The notes below the pieces were generated by a model, which was not told the origin of the DNA, searched no databases, and worked only from the letters and a program-made list of their open reading frames with translations. Shown in pieces: positions 47,583 through 57,909 of a stretch of DNA of 64,000 bases (position 1 is the stretch's first letter; the number at the start of each line of letters is the position of its first letter). This stretch comes from Nageia nagi (taxonomy: Eukaryota; Pinophyta), in assembly GCA_050084985.1 (NCBI GenBank), contig JBITNC010000001.1, positions 183,768,001 through 183,832,000 on the forward strand, written 5' to 3'. Position numbers and translations under genes: made by a program.

Positions 47583-47863
47583 GTCCTCAAGGGGACACTA
47601 TGGTGGCAAAGTGATTCAAATCGATGAGAGGAGGTTGCAAGTTCGAATCCCCTTAATGGATCCTTGGTGGTGCCACATGGCTACAATTTGGATGCATTTT
47701 GGTTGTATTGTGATCGGTTTGCGGGCCCTGGATAAAAATTTTATGTAAAAGTCTCGTCCGAAGAAAGAACCCATGATTTACCCTAATCATGCGATTTGTT
47801 GATAAGAGCACGAATCCGAGAGGATTAGTGGCTCCAACTGACACCTCCCATTATCAAAAACAA
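47583..47863 (+). mobile_element. tRNA-derived SINE
   Basis: 281 bp between two perfect 16-bp direct repeats. Near its start lie an A-box-like TGGCAAAGTGATTC (47,604-47,617) and a B-box AGTTCGAATCC (47,640-47,650), about 30 bp apart as in tRNA-type RNA polymerase III promoters. The body is GC-richer than its surroundings and ends in an A-rich tail (ATCAAAAACAA). These features together define a tRNA-derived SINE, copied by a LINE's enzyme. I could not assign it to a named plant SINE family. The exact TSD and intact boxes suggest it is not very old. Confidence 0.9.
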
Positions 47864-47924
47864 AATAGTGGGTTACCTAACATGACAAGTTTGATTAATG
47901 GTGACTTTTGCTAATTTGATAAGT

Positions 47925-47953
47925 ATGTTAGGTAATATAATATTACCTAACAT
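47925..47953. repeat. Perfect palindrome, 14-bp arms
   Basis: ATGTTAGGTAATAT and its exact reverse complement separated by one base, 45 bp right of the SINE. It could be a MITE end or a chance hairpin. Confidence 0.8.
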
Positions 47954-48329
47954 AATAAGGTATTATATTTAGTTATCTACAATCTACCTTTTTTTGTTAT
48001 ACATTGGGAATGAGGCAAAATGTAGTGCAAGAATCTAATGAAGATGATTTTGTTGAATATGATTTTAAAATATTAAAATATTTTTATTTTTCTCTCCTAA
48101 GTGACAAATTGATGAGAGGAAAAAAAATAACAATAATAATTTACTACATAAATTATTTTTGGAATGCAAAATTAGGTTGTTCACAAAAAAAGACATGAAA
48201 CTCCTAAACGTAATAAGAATTTTAAAGATAAAATACATGATAGACATTTTTAACATATGACAGGGATTTACAAGTAAACTCAACTATTAGTTTCACCATT
48301 AGATTTGTTGATCTTGCCTTGATGGTTTT

Positions 48330-48820
48330 CGTGAGTAAATTAATTATTGAGATGGTAGAGAGAGGTGTACACAACGAGGCTTGGCTTACACTACGTTAGC
48401 AAGCAATGCAATCCAAGATAATATTTTCAACATTGCTAAAACTCTGCAACTACAAACAACCAACTTGACATAATTATTATCAAACTTTGGACCAAGAAAA
48501 GGTACCTAAGTTAGGGAATCCAAGTCCTTAATGTTGTAAACCACAACATCATCACCATAAGGTCTATCACAAGTTGGAACAACAAATCTTTATCTTCCAA
48601 TGATAAAGCTCAAGATGCTACTTCATTACAATACTCTAAGATATGATGCAAGATTCCATGACTTCCATGATAATGCGATCGTAGCCATCACTGTCAAAAT
48701 CATATACATTTGTACTATTATTACTACCCAACGCCACAACCTTGTAAGAGTCTCCATCTACACCTAGAATGGTAATTATTGCTTTACTCATAGACAAGAA
48801 AGGAGGAAGTTTCATACATA
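48330..48820 (-). pseudogene. F-box/kelch-repeat-like gene remnant
   Basis: The minus-strand frame 48,636-48,872 contains 'CMKLPPFLSMSKAI', 'GVDGDSYKVVALGSN' and 'NSTNVYDFDS', which resembles the kelch blade region of plant F-box/kelch proteins ('M..lP.fl..r.......G..YKVvv.G....t.VYds.s..W'). After a stop at 48,636 the likeness continues weakly in other frames to about 48,330. No F-box was found, and the reading is broken. In intact relatives the F-box recruits SCF ubiquitin ligase and the kelch part binds the target. Confidence 0.45.
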
Positions 48821-49800
48821 CTCTTGAAACATTGCAAAAACATAAGTTAAACAACAAAAAAAATTGAAACAAATAAGCATATTATCTTCCATTACATGAC
48901 TTGTTGACATGGTGTAAATCAAGCAAAGAACTAAAGCTATTAATAAGATGACAAGGTGACAAGAATGGAGAACAAGGATTCTTAAATTGTAGGAAGCCTT
49001 GGTCCTTCCTCCACATGTTTTACACTCAAATAATATGTTCTTTATAACTTTGCTCATGTAAAATAAGTTTGATTATGGTCTTTCCTTCCAATAGAGTTGA
49101 ACATTAATAAAGATATTTGATATAAACTATACAAATTAGTACTTTTACATTGAAATAATAAAAGTTGTATTATATATTTTTTTTAAAGATAAATAATACA
49201 GAACAAAGGTAATGTTTTAGGTGTTTACATATCTTAGTTCCAAAGATCTATAATATAAATCAAAGATATTTTTTAGTATCTACACATTGTAGACATCTAA
49301 AATAGTGTCTATGAAATAATTTAGCTATCTAACATGGCTAATAGACCACTTTATCAATTTAACATAATTTTAAATTTTTTTATAATTCATATCAATGTCT
49401 TAATCAATAGAATAATTTTCTTAAAGGGAAACCCAATTATTTGAATTTGTTTTACTTCAAAAAATTCTTTAATACAAAATAAATATAAAAATGACAAAAA
49501 ATTCATGCAATTAAAAAGACCCTGTTCTTCATTCTTATCATCTTATCATCTTATCGTTTAATCAACCTCTTTTTAACTCCCAACATATACCATTAACTTC
49601 TATTAAATGATAGGCATATATATGTCACAACCTACCATCCTAACCTTATAAGAATCATCATAACATTCCTTAAAAAACAGGTTATCTCATAAAACATCAC
49701 AATGATCTTAGATAACTACGAAGATTTTAAAACAGGCCTTGAAGATCACCACAATGTATTGTTAAAAACTTAGAAAAGCCAAGGTCTACTTCGTAGTACT
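48821..49800. other. No gene recognised; AT-rich
   Basis: Near 49,215-49,290 two LTR-end-like sequences face each other (TTTTTAGTATCTACA and TGTAGACATCTAAAA), possibly scraps of Gypsy-2-type LTRs. Nothing else was seen. Confidence 0.35.
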
Positions 49801-49941
49801 ACTTATACACACACTACACTACTTATTCAACAATTGATCAAAAATCAAAGTCGCCCAACAGTATGTGTCTGCTGAAAAGTCAGTAAGTGTAATTATGCAG
49901 AGTGGCATGAGGCTCTGCTGCTCTTGCTGCTGGCGACGGTT

Positions 49942-50136
49942 CTACATCTGGTGTTGGGGCAGTGGATTTGACAGCAAATCAGCAGGTAGTTTCGGAATGC
50001 CTTCCAAGTAAAATGTGTAGAATAGCTTGGATGGGAAGACAATCTGTTGCAACTTCACTTGGCCCTTCACTCCATTGAATATACCACTTCCCCCTGTGAC
50101 TGCAAGGTATGAATCCTCGTATGATAAGTAAGGTCC
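49942..50136 (-). CDS. AOC: AOC exon 4 and stop
   Basis: 195 nt from [16 protein letters not shown] to a TAG at 49,942-49,944. Acceptor GACAG. The C-terminus ends [15 protein letters not shown]. An AATAAG-like signal about 100 bp downstream (near 49,830 on the minus strand) could serve polyadenylation. Confidence 0.95.
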   Translation of the reverse strand, partial: GPYLSYEDSYLAVTGGSGIFNGVKGQVKLQQIVFPSKLFYTFYLEGIPKLPADLLSNPLPQHQM

Positions 50137-51903
50137 CTGTCATCAAAAGCAACAATTTTAGATATATTGTTGTTATTCATTTTTTCCTCCTATGTTAGGT
50201 AAGGCCACTATCATCAGAAGCAACAATATTAGATATATTCTTGTAATTCAATTTTTAATGGACATGAGAAAATGATTACGAACCAACGAGGTACAAGCAA
50301 AATTCGAATACTAGATGCAGATTACATTAGAAATCTTCCTAATGACCCACAAAAAGTTATTACTCATTTGTCATTGGAATTTTTTGCTAGGCTGCAACTT
50401 GAATGGTCAACTTGATCTTTACCTTTAATAAGATCTACTAGAAGTGAAAGCAATTTCTGTATAATATTATAAAATTTGGGAAAGGGTAATGACCTGCACA
50501 GCAATGTGGCCATAATCTCCAAAATAAAAGCTGTAGATTGCTTCATAACGATCTCCTTGCTTGTCAGGAAAATTTTGGATTAGAATACAGAGCCCAGCAG
50601 TTATACCTGCTCGCTTCTGCAGGCAGCCGGTGTAAAGCTGAAAAAGGAGGCTCAAAACAACAACAGAACTTGTCAATCTCTTTTCGAGTACAAAAAGAAC
50701 TCTCTTTCATAAACATTGATAATAAGAGAAAAAACATAAATTTATTTCAACTACAGAATACAAAACTACTCGAGTTACAAAGCGGCAGAAGAAACAAAGG
50801 CTCTTAGTGTGTGGTGTTGTTTGTGAATATATATAACGCTAAATGGAGTAGCAAACTAAGTAGTAGATCAAATACCCCAATTACCATATAAGGAGAAAAC
50901 TCCCCAAACGTATCACAGGATTGCATACATTTTGACCATATATGCTAACCATTGAAGTGATTTCACCTCCCAGATAACATGGATGCTAACACATGGAAAC
51001 TTTCAACTGAAAGAACTGAACTGAAAGAACTGCTTATGGAAGGACAAAGTTCACTAAGGTTTTTGGACAGATAACGCCCAATATATGATCTTTTTTCCCC
51101 AAAAACCGTTCATTCTCTAGGGCTAGAGGCTTCTTTAAGAGCGGATTGCAGGTATAAACCCAAGGATTCTGGGTACTAAAGTAGTCACTTTGGATTAGTG
51201 GGTTCTGGGTAGTCTGTTTTATGGACACCATCCAAAGCGATTGGCCGAAAATACTACAGAAAATGAGGGTATTTCATTTTTTTCTGTCGGATCACTATCG
51301 GCAATTCCCAAGCCCAAACAGATTGATCTTATCCCGGGGAGAAAGGTGGCATTTTGTTAAGAGATTTGGGCATACCGTATTGCTGAATGGCACCAGATCC
51401 CCGATATGATTCGCAGGCTTGCCACTTAGGCGAAGATAAGCAGGGCTTGCCCTGTTCAAGTGGTTGATCTCATACACAAACAGCTCCTGAACAGATCTCC
51501 TCCTGCACCCACCACCAACGCAAAAAAGCAAACACAAATAATAAAAACTAAACATTCAGTCCGTCGACCAACAAATACCATCTATTTATTAAAGCAGATT
51601 CCAAGGAAATAAGGATAAATCATGGTGTGATGACATACCTGGGGTTTCTGCAGCAGAATTATCCGATGCTTGTGCTTTCACAACTGATGAGCTGTGAAAT
51701 TGCCTTATAGCAACATATGATGCTTTAGTTGCATATAATTGCTTCCCATAAAGCTCAGATTTGAAGGTTTTAAGCATAAGCCCATTAGCACCCTTCAAGC
51801 TCACATTTTTTGAACAAGGGAAGGAAAATCCACCGTAGCTAGAGACCACCAATCCAGGAGTCCTAATGGTCCTCATCGATTTCATCCACGACTGTACAGC
51901 CAT
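49942..51903 (-). CDS. AOC: Allene oxide cyclase, plastid precursor (four exons)
   Basis: Allene oxide cyclase turns the unstable allene oxide from 13-hydroperoxylinolenate into cis-(+)-12-oxo-phytodienoic acid, the jasmonate precursor, in plastids. The exons, on the minus strand, are 51,639-51,903 (or to 51,635), 51,376-51,502, 50,494-50,637 and 49,942-50,136; the predicted protein is about 244 residues, normal for the family. Residues 1 to about 80 are Ser/Lys-rich and acidic-poor, like a transit peptide. The core shows [68 protein letters not shown] and [11 protein letters not shown], covering the known active-site regions. The ATG sits in CCACCATGG. Introns 2 and 3 are GT-AG and in phase. 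Intron 1 has a phase conflict (see findings). It is the only gene here that looks functional. Confidence 0.93.
50494..50637 (-). CDS. AOC: AOC exon 3
   Basis: 144 nt (48 codons) from [20 protein letters not shown] to DYGHIAVQ. Acceptor TTTCAG, donor CAG|GTCATT. It carries the conserved cysteine of GLC. Confidence 0.95.
51376..51502 (-). CDS. AOC: AOC exon 2
   Basis: 127 nt from acceptor GTGCAG (51,503-51,508) to donor ACG|GTATGC. It encodes [13 protein letters not shown] through GDLVPFSNT, the first strand region of the AOC barrel with the conserved E and N of YEIN. Confidence 0.93.
51639..51903 (-). CDS. AOC: AOC exon 1 (transit peptide)
   Basis: ATG at 51,901-51,903. It encodes about 88 residues ending 'DNSAAETP'. 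The strong donor CAG|GTATGT lies at 51,639/51,638. A weaker donor four bases on (51,635) would restore the frame. Confidence 0.85.
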
Positions 51904-52829
51904 GGTGGAATAATGTATGACTGATCACCAAAACCAAATGGAGTTACAGTGTGATTTTGAGCCAAAAAGATGATAAAATGCAACAAAATATAAAATGGGT
52001 CCGTTTTAAATGGATTTTGGAATTCACTGTCATGATGATGCCAAGAATTCACCAGATCCATCATGTGAAAATGTTCCAGTACTAAAAATGGCAGAAAGTG
52101 AGGACTCAGCCAATAGTTTTTGGGCGGTTTGAACGGTGTCCAAGGCATCGAAACACAAGGGAATGCATCAGGACCCTTCCCATAGGGGCCATTGACTGAT
52201 AAGTGCATGGTGGGAACCACACTGAGACGCGTACCAGTCTCTTGGAAACACATGGTGTTGAAGTGACCCAGCACAGGGATTGGTGACTAATAATGATTCT
52301 CATATTTTAATGTATATTTGATTTTAGTAAGCAATTTAATAATGTGGGATTCAGAAATGAAATCTAGTTTATTAACACCATATGCTACGGAGACACCTAG
52401 AGTAACTTTTTCGGCTGAGAAATAAGAAGCTATGGAGGTGCCTGACCTATAGCGCTTCTCTCTCCGTCTCTTCATCTAAGGGAATCAATAATAATGTAGA
52501 TGATAGGATGAGAGAGGTCAATTCATCTTAAGAGAGTTGGAGACAAAGTCGGTATGAAAATTTTTGAGTGTTAAAAAGAGAGATCCAAGTTCAAAACTCT
52601 CCCTCCTTGCATGTTGGTAATATGTTGTAAAGTTTAATTGAAAGTTTTCAGCTAACATGGATAAGGTTGAATGTGACTCTCAGGTTGACAAGAGAAGAGA
52701 ACCCTTCATACATAGAATCTAATTCCAAAGTATAAATCCATAAGGATGAACTACCAACAAAAAATAAAAATGTAAGAGTGTGAGTTCATTTTGGAGTTGC
52801 AAAGTGGGAATGTTAAAATGTTTAAGGCA
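51904..52829 (-). promoter_or_regulatory. AOC upstream region (probable promoter and 5' UTR)
   Basis: No clear TATA box was found on the minus strand in the nearest 300 bp. Open frames at 51,882-52,475 show no similarity to known proteins and overlap the presumed 5' UTR. Confidence 0.4.
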
Positions 52830-54752
52830 TTTTTTTTTTTTGAGTAAAAATTTTTATTAAAGAAAACTATTGTAATACATAGAGGGGTAAAGAACACCCT
52901 TAGCTAATAATACAAATGAAACTAAAATATTAATAAACTTAAAATAAAACATTCAACAAATCATATTGATAGAAATTTTCTTTGCTTTGACTAACATAAA
53001 CTCGTGTAGACGATTCACTTCCTGAGAATAGGGTTGGGCAAAATGGCCACAATATCTTTAGGTGGATCTTCTATGTGCAATGCATCTTCTTGGTGCAATT
53101 ATTTGAGGAATCAGAAATGAAGTGTGACTCTTCCTTTATGGAGTTCATATGGTGTTGAGGGCATTCCCAAGCTTTACAAATGAAGTGCTAGGCCTAGATA
53201 TGTTCTAATTGATTTCTTATAAGAGCTTCGATGGGGAAAGCAACTTCTCAAATGTTGGTTAGTTGCAACTCAAACTTGTCCCGTACTGAATCATCATTAG
53301 TTGTGCATCCTCTAAAGATCCATTAATTTCACTCTAGTTGGATGTTCCAAATGAGCATGGTCAATGCAACATGCCAAATGATTTGAGAGATTTTGCATTT
53401 GGTTGGAGGGTACCAATTAAGCAAGAGGTCTCCAATGGTCATATGTGTCACCAAAGAAACAAAGAAATTTAATAAGTATCACCCCATTATTGTTGAGAAA
53501 AAGGGAAATATATAAGCCATTGGAGGTTTGTTTCCTCTACTAATCCACACATGATGCAACGAGTGGGAACATACCAACCCCTTTTGATTAGTTGCTTGCC
53601 ATATAAGCATTCATTGTGGACTACGAGCCATAAGAAGAAAGAAGATTTGGGCCACAGTTTAGATTACCAAGTATGTTTCCAAACAAACAAAGGGCATTTA
53701 GGGGAGATTCTTTTTGAGAAAGCTTTGTAGTTGTGTATTCACTAGAGAAGTTTAATGACCAATTAATTTTATCCTCCATATTAGCATCAAACATTTTGTA
53801 TGAGGCTATGGAAGATTCCAAAGCTTTGGAATCTTGAGTGAGTTTAAGAGGTGGAGCTTCAAACTTTTTCCATTTTTTGAACCATCATTTATATTCCTTT
53901 ACCCAAGACCAGTAATTTCTAACTTTGTTGCCCATTTTCCAACTAATGGGCTTATGTAAAATGGCAAAGGAATTTGTGAGGGTGAGGGATTAGGAAAGTA
54001 GTTAGTCATCCTACCACAAGTGTACATTAGATCCATCTTCAATTTCCCATTTTAAGTGATGCATCAAATGAGATCTTACATTTTTTATATCATTCCATAT
54101 CTGAAAACCCCAAGGAAGGTCTACAAAAATGAAGAGTCGATATGGTTTATCATTTTCTAAGAATTCCAATTTGATTGCTTTGCTCCAGTGATATTATGGG
54201 TGGGAGTAGATCCTCCATATCAATTTGGTTATTAAGGTAATGTTCATACACCGAAGGTTCTTGATACCTATAGGAATCCCAATGATTTATTAGAATATAC
54301 AATAGCACATGCCACCAGATGGAATTTCCTGCTCTCTAAGGTACCCTATCATAAGCAAGAGCTCATAATTGACTCCATTTTCTTGAGTCTTTTATAATAT
54401 ATAAAAGGCACACAACCAAAATATTAGTATGACACCCAATATTGTTTTGATATTGATGAGTCTTTTGGTTAAAGACAACCAATGTGCCTTCCAAACAACC
54501 ATTTTTTTGTCTATATTGGAGATGATATTCTCCCAAAAAATCACCTAAGTTCCTTCATAAAGCTAAAGACATGCCCTAATGTTGAATAAGGTGTCAACGG
54601 TCATGCTCATTAAACAAGATATAAGATGAAGGTGCTAATCTAACATGGTAAGGTCATATATATTTGATTTGGTTCTATTGATAGCTTACTTTGAGGCCAC
54701 TTCATAGATGTATAATAGGCCTTTGATTATGCGTATGTTGTTGAGGGAAGGT
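52830..54752 (-). pseudogene. L1-type LINE, 3' part with A-tail
   Basis: The minus-strand A-tail is seen as a T-run at 52,830-52,841. Reading from 54,752 down, continuing the RT domain at 63,171: 'SLNNIRIIKGLLYIYE', 'WENIISNIDKKM', 'WKAHWLSLTKRLINIKTIL' (54,400-54,520), then the C-terminal region with 'SSYG' and a zinc-knuckle-like 'RGWYVPTRCIMCGLVEE' near 53,540-53,590, as in the C-terminal zf-RVT region. Many stops are present. It is an inactive L1-type LINE copy. Confidence 0.85.
54748..54752. repeat. Target site duplication of Copia-3, left copy (AAGGT)
   Basis: AAGGT equals 63,171-63,175 after the 3' LTR. Confidence 0.95.
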
Positions 54753-55241
54753 TGTTAGAATTTGTAATGAAATATTGTGAATATCTAAACTCCTTATAAA
54801 TTCAATTAATCACTTAAAGGATATTTAGATACCTTAAGGGATTAATTGAATTCTTTATTATGTAAACTTTGACCTTACCAAGTGGTTAGTTGGTAGGTTA
54901 AAGTTAGGTAATATATTTATTGTAACCCTAACCTTACCCTTGGGTTAAAGGGAGGTTAGGGAGGTGCTCTCATGCTATAAATAGAGGGCCTCTCCTCTTG
55001 TAAAATAACTTAGTTTTTGAGTAAGATTACTCTACTAGTTTGTGTAGAAGAGAAAAGAATTGTAGTAAGAGGGTGCATAGTTTGAGAATTGAGATTTAGT
55101 TGTGGATGTACTCCCAAGGAGGGAGGAACCACTTATATTAGTGTTATCTTGTGTGAATGGTGTTATTAGCTTGTAGATGTTGAATGATTAAGTTTCCTAT
55201 AGCCTTGGACCTTGAGGATTAGTGTAGTCCTAATTCCTTCA
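54753..55241 (+). mobile_element. Copia-3 5' LTR
   Basis: TGTTAGAATTTG...AATTCCTTCA. TATAAATA box at 54,976-54,983. Confidence 0.97.
54976..54983 (+). promoter_or_regulatory. TATA box of Copia-3 5' LTR
   Basis: TATAAATA in CATGCTATAAATAGAGGGC, conserved in the 3' LTR and at the same place in the solo LTR. Confidence 0.7.
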
Positions 55242-55243
55242 AT

Positions 55244-55255
55244 TGGTATCAGAGC
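55244..55255 (+). other. Copia-3 primer binding site, initiator tRNA-Met
   Basis: TGGTATCAGAGC two bases after the LTR. Confidence 0.95.
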
Positions 55256-55419
55256 TTGGTGTGGAAGCTCCTTCAACATTCTTTGAAACTTCTTCAATTT
55301 TGGAGGTTCTCTATCATTTCTTGAGGTTTACTTTTCTTGTTTTAAAGTAAACACAAGTGAAGCATGCCTCACCGAAATGCAGTCTTATGAACTGCAATGG
55401 TCGCCCGCTAACATAAAGC

Positions 55420-55595
55420 CTGATTGTGAAGCTGCTAACTCTTGTTTTGGACCTCACGAGGACCGTAAATAGCTGTCATCACTTTTGTGTTGCCCATTTC
55501 AAATATAGCAGACCCATCTACTTTGTCAACTACTCCCACTTGTGCATGCAATTATCGTAGTTCGAGTAGGCGATGCCCACCATCGTTGTCTGGGC
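55420..55595 (-). pseudogene. RRP41: Captured fragment of exosome subunit gene RRP41
   Basis: The minus strand, antisense to the element, encodes VGVVDKVDGSAIFEMGN then TKVMTAIYGPREVQNKS (about 55,438-55,540), the N-terminal RNase PH-fold region of exosome core protein RRP41. Upstream residues fit the family start ('GrRp.EmRqL.aqVGVV'), with Q to stop and R to H changes. A second stop replaces a Q after QNKS. RRP41 belongs to the nine-subunit ring of the RNA exosome. This piece cannot work; it appears to be host sequence picked up by the retrotransposon. Whether introns had been removed cannot be judged from so short a piece. Confidence 0.85.
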
Positions 55596-56058
55596 ATTGA
55601 GGTCGGACTCCGTGGCCACCCTCAGCCTGAAGTTGGAGATGGAGAGGGATGACGATAATGTTGGGAATGCTGGCAGCATTTTTCATCTTGGATTGGTGGG
55701 TGTTATCGCGTTTACAGGACGTGGATGTTAAAAATGTTGGTGATGATCATCGCCACAACAAATCCCAATCCAGTTGGTTGCAGCCAAATGCTGCCTCTAC
55801 CGCCGCCTTCTCTCTCGTGGCCAAAATGCCAACCGCTTCTCCTTTGTGTGGCCCATTTTTTTTGCTTCGCATGACCCTCTACGTGCATCTGCATAAACTC
55901 CTCCCACACAACATGAATGGTGGGAAAGGTGATTGATTTGGTTGGTCTTTAGTGGCTAGTGAATCACAATTGATGGCCCTCATTCTTCACCCGACTCTTA
56001 AAGCATTCTCCTCCACACTAGCTGGGTGGCTCGCTTGCTTACGTGCGGGCATTGGTTG

Positions 56059-56130
56059 CGCCTTCTCCCTCCTCCCTCGCTGGCTACGCCTTCTCCCTCC
56101 TCCCTCGCCGGCTGCGCCTTCTCCCTCCAC
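56059..56130 (+). repeat. 28-bp tandem repeat, GC-rich
   Basis: CGCCTTCTCCCTCCTCCCTC units begin at 56,059, 56,087 and 56,115 (the last partial). Confidence 0.88.
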
Positions 56131-57909
56131 TCGTGTTACTTGGCCTCCTTCCCTTCGTGGCCCTCTACCTACACCTCCTGACCTCCTTCATGTTGCGTGA
56201 TCTTCTCCCAATTTCTTTTAAAGATGGAGGCCCTTTCTTGTTTGTGCATTTAATTTCTTTGTTGACTACTTGCATATTCTTAAATGCACATGCAAAGCAA
56301 CGTTTACTCCTTCTTGGTAAGGGAAGGGTAGCCATCACTATTTTACCTAAAAGCATTTATTTTTTTTTGACTTGGAGTATTTTTTTGTTTACTTGGAGTG
56401 TTTGAGGTAAAAGTAGCATTAACTATGCATAGGTCTCCTTTCTTTTTCATTAATACTTACAAGCTCCCAAGAAGCAAACGCATACTTTTTGGTAGGCATT
56501 TAATATTTTTTGCTTGCTTACAAGTCATTTGTTCCTATTAAATGCACTTAGAAGTACTTATACTCCAACTTTAAGCATTGTCATGATGACTATAATACTT
56601 TAAAGTAAGTAGATACATCATTACTCTTCAATGCTATCCAATTTTTTAGAAAAATGTGACAAATAAAGTTAATTCTTTAGGAGTATTTTTTATTTGCCTT
56701 AAATACTTTTAAGTTTGGCAATTTACTTAGGTAAAATGATAAATATTAGTGTAAAATTAACACTTTAAGGGATTTTTTTTTACCTAAGTATTTTTAATGA
56801 TTTCATGTTTCCTAAAAGGGAAACCTATGCTATTTTTTAAGTAAACAAGGGAAATTTTTTACTTAAAATATAAATGCATACTTAAAAGATAATTTTTTTA
56901 GCATACAAGTTTTAGGGATAAAACTTTAAGTAAAAAAAGGGTATATTTGTATAGTTTTTTTACTTAAAACTTTATCTAGATCTTGCATGCTAAATTTGTA
57001 ATGCATGCCTCTTAATCTTGTGTAGGAATAAAGCATGCTTAGTACTTAAAATTTTTAAGTTAAATAATGCATTTTTAAATGATGCATGTTTATTACTTAA
57101 TTTTTAAGTTATGGATTAATGCTAAGTAGGACTTAGCCTTTTTAAATTCATTAAAGTGTTGAATGAATTTATGAACTTGAGCAAGTATGCAAAATGTAAA
57201 AATGTTCTTTAGGGGTTAGTACAAAACCCATTGGACTCTTATATTTCAAGTTCTTGTGGATGATGTATTTTTAATACTTTACTTTATATTTTTGCATAAT
57301 TGCTTTATACTTGCAAAATGTAAAATATTGAAAGTAACCCCTAAAATGAACACATTCGCACGTACTTTTCCACAACATGACTTGTTTGGGGAGCCACGAG
57401 GGGAGGACAGGGTAGACTGGAGCCTTTTTAGTCCGAAGAACCAAGTGATGGTAAATCCATCTTAATTTCCCCTAAGATCTCTATTGGATTGGACATAACT
57501 CTATTAGGTGGACAGGCATGTGTGTAGTGATACCACATGTCCGTACGTCCATTCAGAGATTATCCTGATAACCTAGGAGGAAAACTTGAAAACCTTAAAT
57601 AAGATAATTAAAATGGCCGATCCAAGATACGTCGGATCCTTGGAAAATAGTTGGTACTTCTCCTTGAGAGAGTATATTACTGACCAAGGTGAACTGGTTG
57701 AGGACTGGTAGTACTTGGGCTGCACTTTGCGAGCATCCAAGTGAAGGCCTAATTCTATACAAGAAAACAACCTCAACTTTATCCTTCTACGGATCTTAGT
57801 TTATAAGTTTGCACATGTGGGACATGTTTACTTATCAATGTTTGATTTGTATAGATGGTAAATTGTAGAAATTTATTCATTCTTCTTGCTTATTTACTTT
57901 TGTGTAGCA

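Larger units (their letters stand above)
55256..57909 (+). other. Copia-3 untranslated leader
   Basis: About 2.65 kb. 55,340-56,200 is GC-richer than the rest and holds the RRP41 fragment and a 28-bp tandem repeat. 57,345-57,790 is conserved with the other Copia leaders. Frames at 55,649-55,936 and 55,952-56,405 have no recognised similarity. Confidence 0.75.

Noticed and set aside
47583-47660. A functional tRNA gene
   Set aside because: The A and B boxes are present, but no cloverleaf could be closed and the unit is flanked by a long duplication, so it is a SINE.
51882-52475. Frames upstream of AOC on the minus strand
   Set aside because: No similarity to any protein family, no splice relation to AOC; likely 5' UTR or promoter.
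55952-56405. GC-rich overlapping frames rich in Ala, Pro and Leu
   Set aside because: They result from the 28-bp tandem repeat and base composition; no known domain.
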